The notes under the pieces are model-generated. The model searched no databases and had not been told where the DNA came from. It saw nothing but the letters and a program-made list of their open reading frames with translations. DNA of 64,000 nt, taken from positions 12,117,754 through 12,181,753 of the forward strand of contig NC_064555.1 of the NCBI RefSeq assembly GCF_023856365.1. The letters run 5' to 3'. This DNA is from Brienomyrus brachyistius. Its lineage: Eukaryota > Chordata > Actinopteri > Osteoglossiformes > Mormyridae. Below are positions 40,304 through 50,556 of the stretch, piece after piece (position 1 is the first letter of the stretch; every line of letters begins with the position of its first letter). A program made the translations under genes and the position numbers.

Positions 40304-42260
40304 TCAGACAGGTTCAGTACAAACAGAGTTAATACTGTCAAAAGCATGTTGACAATTTTCAGTCCATGCATACAAACTTCCTTTCTTCAACAAATCAGTC
40401 AAAGGTAGCACCACCATGGAAAAATTCTTACAAAAGCAACGATAATACCTGGCCATACCAAGAAAAGGGCGCAATTCATGTTTGGTATTTGGCACAGGAA
40501 AGTTTACAATCGCCTGAACCTCATCACCCAAGACACGGACCTGTCCCTGTCCCACTTCTTTAATCAGATATTTAACTGTAGCTTTAGTAAACTCACTTTG
40601 CTAAATTCAGGGTTAAAGTGGCCTTATCAAGACGCTGACACACATCCTTCAAGGTAATCAAGTGGTCAGGCCAAGATGCTGAGAAAATCACTACATCATC
40701 CAAATAAGTTGAACAATTCTCTACCGACTCTAATACAACATTCATGAGCCATTGGAAGGTAGCAGGGGCATTTCGTAAGCTAAAGGCCATTACAGTATTG
40801 TACAAAAGGCCCCCCGATTGTTAGTATTTAGTAATTGAAATTCTTATTTAGCTGGTTTCGTTAAGCCATCTATAATGTTACATGGGAGCAGCCATTCGTT
40901 TATCGTTTCCATGGTAGTACATGGGCACGTATGGCGCGAATTAGTTGCGGTCTCCATTTTATTTTCCGTTCAGTAAAAGTTAGTAGCGGGGCTAACTGCG
41001 AGTGCCAGTGCATTATGTTTGTGTGCGTAAATGACTAAAAGGTAAGAGAAATAGAGTTTAGGCATCTCTGTATTTGCGCCGTATTATAAAAGTGGTTATC
41101 TGTAATTGTAAGCACTCGTTCTGTTATCGGTAAAGTAATTAGTAAATGCGCGTCTTTCGTGTGGCGAAATATAGTATGTAAAATGTGAGTTCATGCATAT
41201 AATCTCTGTTAACGTTTAAATGGGGAGGTATTATAATTGTATAACATGGGGCATATTATACAGTGCAATACTGTGTTAGTATAATTAAGTTTAGCGTGCA
41301 GGTTCGATTGTAACAGAGAGATTGCTATGTTCAGGTATTGTTGTAAGCAGACATTTTTATGGGCAGTTGCTGCATGTACACTTACCCTATACTTTTGTTT
41401 CTTTTAGACCACACTCCTCCTTCCACACACACACACCACACCCATACACACCCAAGCACCTACATCAGCACCTGTGTACGTGAGACCTGGAGAAAGGATG
41501 TTGCACTGGAAAAATAATAATAAATAAACATTCATCAGGATCCATGGGCCTTAAGTGGTGTTCTGGCCGGCACTCCGGGATATACATGACTAGAAATCAG
41601 ACCCAGCAACTTGGGATAGTGATCGTAACAGCAGTCTCCACTTCAAGTATACTGTAGAAAAGAATCCCGAGTCATGAAAGCAGATATGTCTGAAGCCCTA
41701 CTTGTCAATGGAACCTGCCAATATCCCTTTAATAAGTCGAACTTGGTCACATATTTGGCAGAACCCACACAGTCTATACAATCTTCTACCCGTGCTAATG
41801 GGAAAGATTCCGGACGGGTCAAGGCGTTTACACGTCTATAATCAGTGCAAAACCGAAATGTCCCCTCAGGCTTGGGCACCAATAAACATGGTGAACTCCA
41901 AGGGCTACAACTGGGTATTGCCAATCCATGGTCCAATAAGTACTGTACCTCTTGTTGCATAACCTTTCGCTTCTCTGGATTTACTTGATATGCATTTTGT
42001 TTAATTGGAGGATTGTTCAACACCTCAATGTCATGTGTCAAAACAGAGGTCTGCCGAGAAGCATCTGTAAACAAATCAGGAAATTGAGAAATTAACAATT
42101 TGAGATCGTTACGCTGTTCATGAGGCAAAGGCCCAAATAACCCATCCAAGTTTGCCAAGATTTCTGTATTATTCATTCTAGCTGTTAAGACTGTTGGACA
42201 ACATATTTCCTCACCTTTATCCCTATTCACTGGGGAGATAGTTAGCACAGACTTCTGCAC
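40304..42260 (-). pseudogene. Gmr1 reverse transcriptase, split by a solo LTR
   Basis: The upstream part (42260-41646) is open: FGPLPHEQRNDLKLLISQFP, HDIEVLNNPPIKQNAYQVNP, CSPWSSPCLLVPKPEGTFRF, CTDYRRVNALTRPESFPLAR and KFDLLKGYWQVPLTSRASDI, ending at FLQYT. After the solo LTR it resumes at 40798 with TVMAFSLRNAPATFQWLMNV and the catalytic YLDDV (about 40710). A frameshift near 40580 precedes EVQAIVNFPVPNTKHELRPF, LGMARYYRCFCKNFS and the start of RNase H at about 40310. This is the palm, thumb and connection of a gypsy-group RT. Confidence 0.9.
40799..41645 (+). repeat. Solo LTR inside the Gmr1 reverse transcriptase
   Basis: 847 bp, TGTACAAAAGG...CTCCACTTCA, flanked by AGTAT at 40794-40798 and 41646-41650. 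Removing it and one duplicate restores the FLQYT-VMAF join. AATAAATAAACA near 41520 may be the polyadenylation signal in plus orientation. A CA-rich tract lies at 41425-41460. Confidence 0.75.
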
Positions 42261-42307
42261 AGTTTAATCAACAATCCCGGCTGTCTCATCTTGAGAAAAA
42301 TATGGCT

Positions 42308-42867
42308 TTAGCATGTTGATGTCTGTTTTCTTTTTCGGTCTGGAGTACATATAACATAATTAGTATCACTAAGTCTCTTCCTGACCACATAAGGACCTAA
42401 AAACCTAGTCTGTAAGGAAGGCCCAACCAAAGGCGACAGGACCAAGACCTGATCATGGGGTTTAAATTCACGGCACACAGACCCTCTGTCATAATGAACC
42501 TTCATTTTTCTCTGTGAGGATATGAGAGACCGCTTGGCAGCTTCACAAGCACATTGCAACCTTTCTCGAAATTTGATGACGTAATCACACACTAAGCCTA
42601 ACAGGCTTCTCCCCTTTCAGCTGGTCTTTTAAAAGTTTCAGAGGCCCTCGCACTGTATGGCCAAACACAAGCTCAGCCAGGCTAAAACCCATGGAATCCT
42701 GCACAATCCCTCGCAATGCAAACATGAGAAATGGCAATCCCTCATGCCAATCATTGAGTCTCCAGACAAAATATTCTGAGCCGTGTTTTCAGAGTTTGGA
42801 GGAATCTTTCCAGTGCCCCTTGAAATTCAGGATGGTAAGCTGATGAAGTGATGTGGTCCACTGACAA
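42308..42867 (-). pseudogene. Gmr1 integrase, C-terminal two thirds
   Basis: From the Tc1 junction: LSVDHITSSAYHPEFQGALE (catalytic Glu in GALERF), QTLKTRLRIFCLETQ, GIVQDSMGFS and VFGHTVRGPLKLLKDQ in other frames (42600-42740), then VIKFRERLQCACEAAKRSLI, KMKVHYDRGSVCREFKPHDQ, SLQTRFLGPYVVRKRLSDTN and CTPDRKRK. The first catalytic Asp residues and the zinc-binding region are missing; they would lie where Tc1 now sits. It is followed directly by the RT, confirming the integrase-before-RT order. Confidence 0.85.
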
Positions 42868-43063
42868 TACACTGCGTTCCAAATTATTATGCAAAAAGTG
42901 TTTAGGAGTGATAAGGTAAGAATTTTTTTGTTTGTCAGTTGAACTCATGGATGGTGATATGTGTTCGGGCTCTTTATATCACTGAAAGCAGTTGCAGACA
43001 CCTGTGCTAATTAGTTTGGCAGGTGTGTCCAATTAAAGCCAACACTACTTAAGGCTGTTCCAC

Positions 43064-43598
43064 TGTTACGTCCCCTGGCTAGTCTACGGGGTTGAAGGGA
43101 CGAACATAAAGATAGATAGTGAAGGAGGAGCCAAGATGGTAAATCTAAAAGGTTTTTTAATGCAGGTGACGAGATTTGGGTTCAGACTGAGGTATAACTT
43201 CAGGGAGAGCCAAGGCCAACATAACAAACAAAACATCCCTAATGTAAAAATAAAATAAACCTACCTAACTCCAAAGAAAACAAAATATGCAACCTATAAC
43301 CATAACCTACCTAACAACACATAAACAGGAGAAAACAGGATGTCAAAACAAAAGGCAGCTCTCCCCTACAAGCAGTCTGAACAAGCACGTACAAGTCACA
43401 AAGGCATACAAGCCGGCACAGGTATGGCAACCAAAATGGCCTGAGGGCCCAGAAACACAGCAACCTAGGCCTTAAGTAGTGCTCTGCTAATTAACAATTA
43501 GCTGGACTCCGAGCAGCATCCAATCAGGACAGAGGAGGTGGAGCCTAGACAAAACAAAGTTAGTAGGGAGAAGAGACATCCTCCTGGGGGATGTAACA
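43064..43598 (+). repeat. Solo LTR inside the Tc1 transposon
   Basis: 535 bp, TGTTACGTCC...GGATGTAACA, flanked by TCCAC at 43059-43063 and 43599-43603. It lies upstream of the transposase start. Third level of nesting: LTR in Tc1 in Gmr1. Confidence 0.85.
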
Positions 43599-43633
43599 TC
43601 CACATTATTAAGCAGCCTACATTTTCAACCAAA

Positions 43634-44624
43634 ATGGGAAAGAAAAAGAACCTGTCGACTGCTGAGAAGCAACAAATCATGACAACAATCAACATTGCCA
43701 AGACACTTCATCGCGATCATCGCACAATCAAGAAGTATGTAGCTGATTCAGAGCACACGTGTGCGTGCTGTTAAGGGAAGATCCAGGACTCTTTCCAACA
43801 GGCAATTACATCGGGTTAAAAGAGCAGCTGCAAAAATGCCTTGTCTTAGCAGCAGACAAGTTTTTGAAGCTGCTGGTGCCTCCAACGTGCCCCGAACAAC
43901 AAGATGCAGGGTCCTCCAGAGGTTTGCAGCTGTGCGTAAGCCATCCTTTCAACCTCCCCTATCCACTGCACACAAGCAGAAACGGCTTCAGTGGGCCAAA
44001 CAATACATGAAGACTGACTTCAAAACTGTTTTGTTCACCGATGAGTGCCGTGCAACCCTCAATGGTCCAGATGGATGGAGTGGTGGATGGCTGGTTGATG
44101 ACCACGCCATGCAAACAAGGCTACGGCGCCAACAAGGAGGAGGTGGAGTAATGTTTTGGGCTGGAATCATGGGGAGAGAGATTGTCAGCCCCTTTAGGAT
44201 CCCTGACAGGGTAAAAATGACATCCATAAAGTATGTGGAGTTTCTCAAAGCGCAGTTCCTGCCATGGTTCAAAAAGAAGAACCGTGCATTCCGCAGCAAG
44301 ATCATTTTCATGCATGATAATGCACCGTCTCATGCTGCAAAGAACACATCTGCATCTATGGCTGCTATGGGCATAAAAGGGGACAAACTTATGGCGTGGC
44401 CCCCATCCTCCCCTGACCTCAAACCTATTGAGAACCTCTGGAGCATCATCAAAAGGAGTGTCTATGATGGTGGGAGGCAGTTCACATCTAAGCAACAGCT
44501 CTGGGAGGCTATTCTGTCCTCATGCAAAACAATTGAAGCAGATACCATCCAAAACCTGACAAATTCAATGGATGGGAGAGTTCAGAAGCTCCTTTCGAAC
44601 AAGGGGTCCTATGTGCAAATGTAA
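43634..44624 (+). pseudogene. Tc1-like transposase with one frameshift
   Basis: Starts MGKKKNLSTAEKQQIMTTIN (43634), a helix-turn-helix DNA-binding region through HRTIKKYVADSEHT, then a frame change near 43760. The second frame (43761-44624) opens with GRSRTLSNRQLHRVKRAAAK, the second helix-turn-helix. The catalytic domain has TVLFTDECRATLNG (first Asp), GGGGVMFWAGIMGREIVSPF, IIFMHDNAPSHAAKN (second Asp) and SPDLKPIENLWSII (Glu), a DD34E arrangement as in Tc1. All three catalytic residues are kept. It would cut and paste the element at TA sites. Apart from one frameshift the gene looks young. Confidence 0.92.
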
Positions 44625-44880
44625 CATCACCTATAATAAAGTTTTGACTTACTGTTTGATTTCAGTTTGTAATAACCTGCTAATGCTTACAATTTCACAA
44701 ATGACCATTTTTTGTTCTTTATAAAAATGAAAAGTTTGGAAACTCTGTTGTGCATAATAATTTGGAACATGCATTTGAGTGCATTTTGAGCGTTTTATTT
44801 TTTTTAAATATACTGTTATCATTGGGCAGTTTGTTCAAAAACCTTTCAATTGTACTCTAATAGTTGATGACTGGAAAATT

Positions 44881-45086
44881 ACATTGTGAGAAGAAACACA
44901 TTGTGTAAGGGCACCCCCACAGGAATTAGGTCAATGCTACGCACAATCACAGAAGAGCCGCAAAACGACTGATTATCAAAAGTTAACACTCTCCGTAATA
45001 TGAAGGACTGTGCAGCACCTGTGTCACGCAAGATTTTCACAGGAACCCATGTATCTTCTTGGTCAGACAAAGCCACAAAGCCTTCA
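44881..45086 (-). pseudogene. Gmr1 protease
   Basis: GFVALSDQEDTWVPVKILRD then the catalytic DTG in LRDTGAAQSFILRRVL, and VRSIDLIPVGVPLHNVFLLT. This is the N-terminal half of a retropepsin; the homology stops at the truncated right edge of Tc1. Just upstream in element direction lies a short inverted LTR fragment (45087-45140). Confidence 0.75.
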
Positions 45087-45140
45087 CACTCCATGGGTAT
45101 ACGTCTCCCTCTCTCTCCCTCTGGTGTGCTGTGGTGTGTC
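45087..45140 (+). repeat. Inverted 53-bp fragment of the Gmr1 LTR
   Basis: CCATGGGTATACGTCTCCCT...GCTGTGGTGTGTC is the reverse complement of 46513-46565 in the 5' LTR. It sits between gag and protease. Confidence 0.9.
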
Positions 45141-45150
45141 TCTAAACCCT

Positions 45151-46422
45151 TTACAAACCCTTTACAAAGGGTTTAAAGATGTTCACATCATCGGCACAAA
45201 CCTCTACAGTGCCCACTGACTTAGGCAATTTTGATGTCCGATTCCATGCACTACACTCAGAAATCAGATGCCCTGGTTGTCTACAATGAAAGCAGAGACG
45301 TGTTTCACGACTCCGTGGGGGTGATCTATTACTGAAAGAAAAGACCCCACCACGTTTTGAAGCCTTAAAGGATCTAACATTAAGGCTCACATTTGGACCT
45401 CTCTTGTCACCAGAGAAAGGCACACAAGACTGTCCAGACCATACTGGCCTGAAAACAGTTTTGTGAGTTAACACAAACTCATCGGTGAGCACCGCTGCTT
45501 CAAATAGGGTAGCAACTTCCTGCTGATTTAAATGAACAATAATACACTCTGGCAAACAGTTTTTAAAATCCTCCAACAAAATTAGTTCCTTAAGCTGATC
45601 CATCAATGATACCTTAGAAGCACTGCACCATTTTTCAAGTAAGACAGACTTCTCCCGAGCAAACTCCACATAAGTTTGACTAGCAATTTTTTTATGCAAG
45701 CGGAATTTCTGTCTATAAGCCTCTGGTACATGCTCTCGCAACTTCATAGTCCAGGCTCTGCTGCACACTTAAAGCAGAGCAAACCTCTTGTGCTTTTCCT
45801 ACTAGTTTACTTTGCAACAACAAAGACCACATATCCTGTGGCCACGTAAAGTTGCCACCACACGCTCAAAAACTGTAAAATAAGAGTCAACTTCAGACTC
45901 CCTAAAAGGAGGAACAAGAGACACATGCCTGCTAACATCAAACATAGGACAGGGAGGTACAGCAGAGCCAACTAGACCGCCTTACTCACTTTTACATGCC
46001 TCAAGCTCCAGAGCACGTACCCGCAGTAGTTGTGTTTCCTGCTCCTGCTGCTTGATGGCAAGATCCAGTTCTTTTAGCTTAATAGCAGCAGCAGCTACTT
46101 CTGCTGACATGCCACTCATGTGTACAGAAGAAACAGGTTCTGGGCCATGAGATGACTGTGGGGAACCAATGGTATCCCTTGCAACCAGAAAATCATCCAT
46201 CTCCCCAGCAACAACACTCAGGCCCCCTTCATCTGGCACAGCAGATACCCTTTGCTCCTCAATTAGCCACTCAATTACTTTGTTCCTTAACTCATCTTTC
46301 CTTGCAGAACGAGGCACGGATATATAAAAAAATTCAGCCAAAGCAAGCAAATCAGCCTTTCGGCAGAACTGCAAAACCCTTAAGTCAGGAGTCAGAACAA
46401 AAGCCTCCAAATTAAAGTCCAT
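45151..46422 (-). pseudogene. Gmr1 Gag
   Basis: N-terminal block (ATG 46422 to 45982): MDFNLEAFVLTPDLRVLQFC, RKADLLALAEFFYISVPRSA and a charged helix AAIKLKELDLAIKQQEQETQ. The middle (45980-45770) continues out of frame (VSRHVSLVPPFRESEVDSYF). The C-terminal block (45768-45151) has LREHVPEAYRQKFRLHKKIA, LLEDFKNCLPECIIVHLNQQ and a CCHC knuckle CFHCRQPGHLISEC. The middle block resembles the SCAN-like capsid region known from Gmr1 Gag. Several frameshifts are present. It starts 48 bp after the primer site. Confidence 0.85.
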
Positions 46423-46469
46423 GGCAAACAACCAAACAACAAAGCAACAACAGGCTAAGCACAAAGAGA

Positions 46470-46487
46470 ATCCCGGATGAGCCCCCA
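46470..46487 (-). promoter_or_regulatory. Primer-binding site, tRNA-Pro type
   Basis: In element orientation TGGGGGCTCATCCGGGAT, which differs by one base from the tRNA-Pro primer site familiar from murine leukaemia virus. Two bases separate it from the LTR. Confidence 0.8.
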
Positions 46488-46489
46488 AC

Positions 46490-47048
46490 TGTTACATGCC
46501 AGTCCAGGCCCCGACACACCACAGCACACCAGAGGGAGAGAGAGGGAGACGTATACCCATGGAGTAGGCCAAACAACTACACCAAACCCCAATATCAAAT
46601 TCCTTTCTTTATTTGGAGCAACACAGCCTTTTCTCCAGGGAGTAAGCAAGGCCAAAATAATACACAAAATCCAGCACTCCACACCCCACAAACTAACCTT
46701 TAGTCTAAAAGAAAAAGGAAACAAAATACAACATAACCTGACTTCCTAACTAAATCCAAAACAAGAGAAAAACTAGGCAAAAAGGAAAAGGCGCTTACCC
46801 CCCTTCTGGCACCTTAGGTTTAATCGCACAACCAAGCAAGCTTAGGAAGACATTACAGGGCTCCAAAGGCCTCCACTCCAACTCCCGCCAAAACCATCTC
46901 TCCAGCTCTCCACTCCGACGCTCAGATCCCTCCTCTTCTTTTGCTCCCAGGAAGCACTTATATAGGTTTCTTCCCCCCCAGGTTTCCTCCAGCTCCACCT
47001 AGGGGACACAGATATAAACACACACAGGCAGAAGCAACTACCATAACA
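46490..47048 (-). repeat. 5' LTR of the Gmr1 element
   Basis: 559 bp, TGTTACATGCC...CCATAACA in plus orientation, next to the primer site. The outer side joins LINE sequence at 47049, which marks the insertion point. Confidence 0.8.
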
Positions 47049-48260
47049 CTCCCACCTTGTCCACGCTCCCTGTTGTTGAAGTCCTACCACCCTACTCACT
47101 CGTTCTTCTTCCACACTTGCTCAAACCTCTTCCTGGAGTAGATGGTTACTCTTCTTACCCTTGAGTCTTTGGGAAGTAACCCAAAGCAGCTCTGCCTGTT
47201 GCCAAGGTGGCCACCAGAGCCTTTTTGTCTCAGGTGTGACTCTACCACCTCCACAGCCTTCTCTGCTCTCTATTTCCTCAGTGTCCTCAGATCAATACTG
47301 GCTGATGACACCTTACAGTCCCTAGAGTCCCTGTACTCTAGGGCTTTTCGTGTGCATGCCACCATGAATTCTTCAGGGAGGTCACTGACTGTTATCTGGA
47401 GGGTATTGCTCAACCCATACAGTGCCGCACTGGTAATGGTGCGTGGAAGTCATAGCCATTTCCGAAGACAGCCACTGATCTTCTTTTCAAGGGACTCAAC
47501 TGTTGAAATAGGGACTGCATAAACCAACAAGGGCCACAGTACTCGGGGCAGGATAGATCCAGGCTTTAAATCTATCCAGCAGACCAGACCTATCAACTTT
47601 AGTGAGCCACGTACCAAGTTCTTTGATGGACTTCTGGATAGCAGCAATATCTTTCAGGCTTGAATCAAAGAGCTTTCACAAGCTCATGATTGGCTGCTCT
47701 GTAATGGATGGTATAACTGATCCAGAGATTGCGAAACGGTACGTATCAGTCACCTTCCCCTTCTTTAACACTATGGACTTTGACTTGGAGGGCTTAAAAC
47801 TCATCCTTGCCCAAGTAATGAGTCTCTCAAGACCTTGTAGGATTCACCTGCTCCCTGGGACCGACGTTGTAGTGCTGGTAAGATCATCTATGTAGGCTCT
47901 AATTGGGGGCTGTCTTATACCAGACTTGGTCAGGGGCCCTCTGCATTCCACTTTGGCTGACTTGACCACCATGTTCATGGCAAGGGCAAAAAGAATAACT
48001 GAGATGGTGTACCCTGTTGTTATTCCTTCGAGAAAACGGTGTGAGTCTGATGTTTCTGACCCAGAAGTGACCCTCAATCTGAAGTTGTTATAATAATCCA
48101 GCATCAGATCCTTGATCTTACTGGGAACATGATGGCGATGTAGTGTGAGCTTGACCAGCTTGTGCAGTATGAACCCATGGGCGTTGGTCAGGTTCAACCA
48201 CAACAGAGCAAGGTCACCTCTGTTCTCATGAGCTTCTCTAATCAGCTGACTACACCAGTG
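47049..48260 (-). pseudogene. LINE reverse transcriptase relic (Gmr1 insertion target)
   Basis: Minus strand. WLNLTNAHGFILHKLVKLTL and HHVPSKIKDLMLDYYNNFRL (48200-48090), ALAMNMVVKSAKVECRGPLT, then RAYIDDLTSTTTSVPGSR with the catalytic DD (about 47880). Later pieces LPRVLWPLLVYAVPISTVES (about 47550) and SRVVGLQQQGAWTRWE (about 47080), where the Gmr1 LTR interrupts. This LINE type is frequent in fish; I cannot name its clade safely. Several frameshifts are present. Confidence 0.7.
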
Positions 48261-48299
48261 TGTTCTAAGTAGCCGGGGGCTTCAGGAATTCTGATTTTT

Positions 48300-49860
48300 T
48301 TTTCAGCCCCCATTCTAAAACAGCCCAACCCTCAACTTCCCTTCCAGGTGGAAGTAAATGCCTCCAAAATGATCCCATGACCGGTAAGATCCATCCTTGT
48401 GCATTTATGTCAAAAAAGCTCACAGAGGCTGAACGTAATTACGATGTGGGTAATCGTGAGCTCTTGGTCATAAAGAGGGCATTGGTGCAATGGAGACATT
48501 GGCTAGAAGGGGCTCTGCATCCCTTCCAAGTCCTCACCGATCACCGTAACCTGCAGCATCTGAGAGAGACTAAGAGTCTGAATGCCCGCCAGGCTCTCTT
48601 TTTTACCCGTTTCGATTTTCAGGTCTCTTATCTCCCAGGCTCCAAGAATGTGAAGGCTGATGCACTTTCTCACTGTTTCATTTCCACATGGAACCCTGAT
48701 CCAGTGTCCCGCATTCTACCATCATCCTGCATTTTAAGGCCTGTTTACTTGGATTTGGAGAAGCACCTCATGGACTTCAATCAGCATACAGACCCTCCTC
48801 CTGAATGCCCTCCAAACGTACATACCTTCATAGTTGTGCAATGATGTTCGCCAATGGGTACATACTGTACTTCTCTTGGGTCAGGACACCCAGGGGTAAA
48901 GGCAAATGCGCAGATCATTGAGAAGCACTATTGGTGGCCAGGCTGGAGAACAGAAACAGAAAGATATGTTCTCTCTTGCCTCTTATTTTTCCAGAATAAG
49001 AATCCTACGGGTCCTCCCTCAGGTCTATTACAGCCATTGCCAGTACTGTCTCATCCTTGGTCTCATATAACCATGGATTTTATTACAGACCTACCCCTGC
49101 TCATGGCCATACCATCACACTGAACTTACTAGACCGATTTTTGAAGATGTGTCGCCTCATGTCCCTCCTTAAGCTCCCATCATCTTTAGAACTAGTAGAC
49201 TTGTTAGTGCAATGGGTTTTTGCTATTATGGATTACCAGAGGATATAGATTCTGACCGAGGATCTCAATTCACCTCCAAGGTCTTTCGGGCCTTTCAATA
49301 TTTCCCTCAGTCTCTGTTTAGACTATCACCTGCAGTCCACCGGCCAGGCAGAGAGAACCAACCTGTAGGTGGAGAAGCGGTTCCGAGTCATGTGTGGTTC
49401 TCAGCCCCAAGAATGGTCCCGATTTCTGCCTTGGGCAGAATACGCCCATAACTCACTACCACACCCTGCCACAGAACTGATCCCTGTTCAGTGTGTGTTG
49501 GGTTTTCAACCTTCTCTGTTTCCCAGGAGCCCTTCCCCTACAGATGTGCCTGTAGTCGACAACTAGTAATACCGTCTACAGCTTCTTCGCATCTACCGGA
49601 TTAATCCCACGTTCCATGTCTCCCTGCTCCTGCCTGTGAGGTACAGTCTGGTCCATCCACCCACTGGAATCCGGGATGATCCATAACCGCTCCCCCTTCT
49701 TGGGGAAGATGTCTATGCTGTCCGCGACCTAGTGGATTCCCGTCGGCATTGAGGACAGCTCCAATATCTTCTTGACTGAGGGTTTCGGCCCGGAGGAACG
49801 GTGCTGGGTCCCAGCCAAGGATGTCCTGGTTCCCTCACTCAATTCCACAGGTCTAATCTG
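48300..49860 (+). pseudogene. Chromodomain Ty3/gypsy pol relic (RNase H, integrase, chromodomain)
   Basis: Starts inside RNase [16 protein letters not shown] (about 48325), [40 protein letters not shown] and NVKADALSH (48377-48690). Integrase: SGHPGVKANAQIIEKHYWWP (about 48880; the second zinc-binding Cys appears lost), SHITMDFITDLP with the first Asp (about 49066), DSDRGSQFTSKVF with the second (about 49250), then AERTNQ-like and WAEYAHNSLPHPAT (about 49435). FHVSLLLPV near 49615 and QLQYLLD followed by CWVPAKDVLVPSL in two frames (49745-49850) are a chromodomain. There are many frame changes. Gag, protease and RT are absent. Confidence 0.8.
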
Positions 49861-50269
49861 GGTCACGACCATCTCATGAAAACTGCACCAACAGCTGAGG
49901 ATAATTGGAAAGAACAGTATTTAACGGTTTTATCTGCTATGCATTTACTGAGCACTTTATGTCTTTGTTTCTCCCACAGTTGCAATCAGTCTTCCTTGCC
50001 CTCCCCAAGCCTCCTGCCTGCCCTCCTTCCCAAGAAGTCCTTTGTGTATTCTGTGGTGTTGTTCGTCAGTGTCTTTGGACGGATCTCTTGGCTTATCGAC
50101 CTCTGGCTTTTGGACTCACGACCTATCTCTCGGATTTCGGCTCGACATTCGGCAAAAGGATTGGATGGCTCTCGGCATCAACCTGGTTACGACTTTCGAC
50201 TTCCCCTATTGTCTTTTGGAATAAACTTGGTTGCCCCAAATCCTCTCTCTGTGTATTGTGTAGCATAAC
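49861..50269 (+). repeat. Possible 3' LTR of the chromodomain gypsy element
   Basis: Follows the chromodomain; contains GGAATAAAC (about 50218) as a possible polyadenylation signal and ends TAGCATAACA. The left terminus was not identified. Confidence 0.3.
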
Positions 50270-50556
50270 AGCCAGGGGGTTCATTTGAAGCCGGCACCTG
50301 GTGATATTTCGCCGCCTGTGGGTAAGTACATCGGCAGCTATTTTCACTTGTTGAAAAAAAAATCTGCCTCTGTTCCCAGAATCAAAGGATCAGCACTCGG
50401 TGCCACAATAAAAGTTTTATTTTGCAGAAATTTCCGTGATATGTCTAGGCGCAGCCATCTTCGTCTCAGCTTGGCTTTCTTAATTCTTACCTTCGTTTTG
50501 ATTGGCTATTTTTGGCAAGCTTTTATTCTGCGTTTTCTGATTGACTGATTGAGGCA

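Larger units (their letters stand above)
42870..44880 (+). mobile_element. Tc1-like DNA transposon, right end truncated
   Basis: Begins CACTGCGTTCCAAATTATTA after the TA at 42868-42869. A reverse-complement motif GCATAATAATTTGGAAC (44752-44768) lies near the right side, but the terminal right repeat is not found before protease homology resumes at about 44880. It contains a transposase with one frameshift and a solo LTR (43064-43598) in its 5' non-coding part. Confidence 0.85.
40304..47048 (-). mobile_element. Gmr1-type Ty3/gypsy retrotransposon with nested insertions
   Basis: Minus strand, order: 5' LTR (47048-46490), tRNA-Pro-like primer site, gag, protease, integrase, reverse transcriptase. 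Integrase lies upstream of RT as in Ty1/copia, the feature that defines Gmr1-type elements of fish and other deuterostomes. A Tc1 transposon (42870-44880) separates protease from integrase, and a solo LTR (40799-41645) splits the RT. The RNase H end and 3' LTR are missing; the element is truncated at about 40303. All genes are broken. Confidence 0.85.

Noticed and set aside
43064..43598. ORFs inside the solo LTR (43287-43475, 43498-43701)
   Set aside because: No motifs; confined to or straddling LTR sequence that has exact target duplications.
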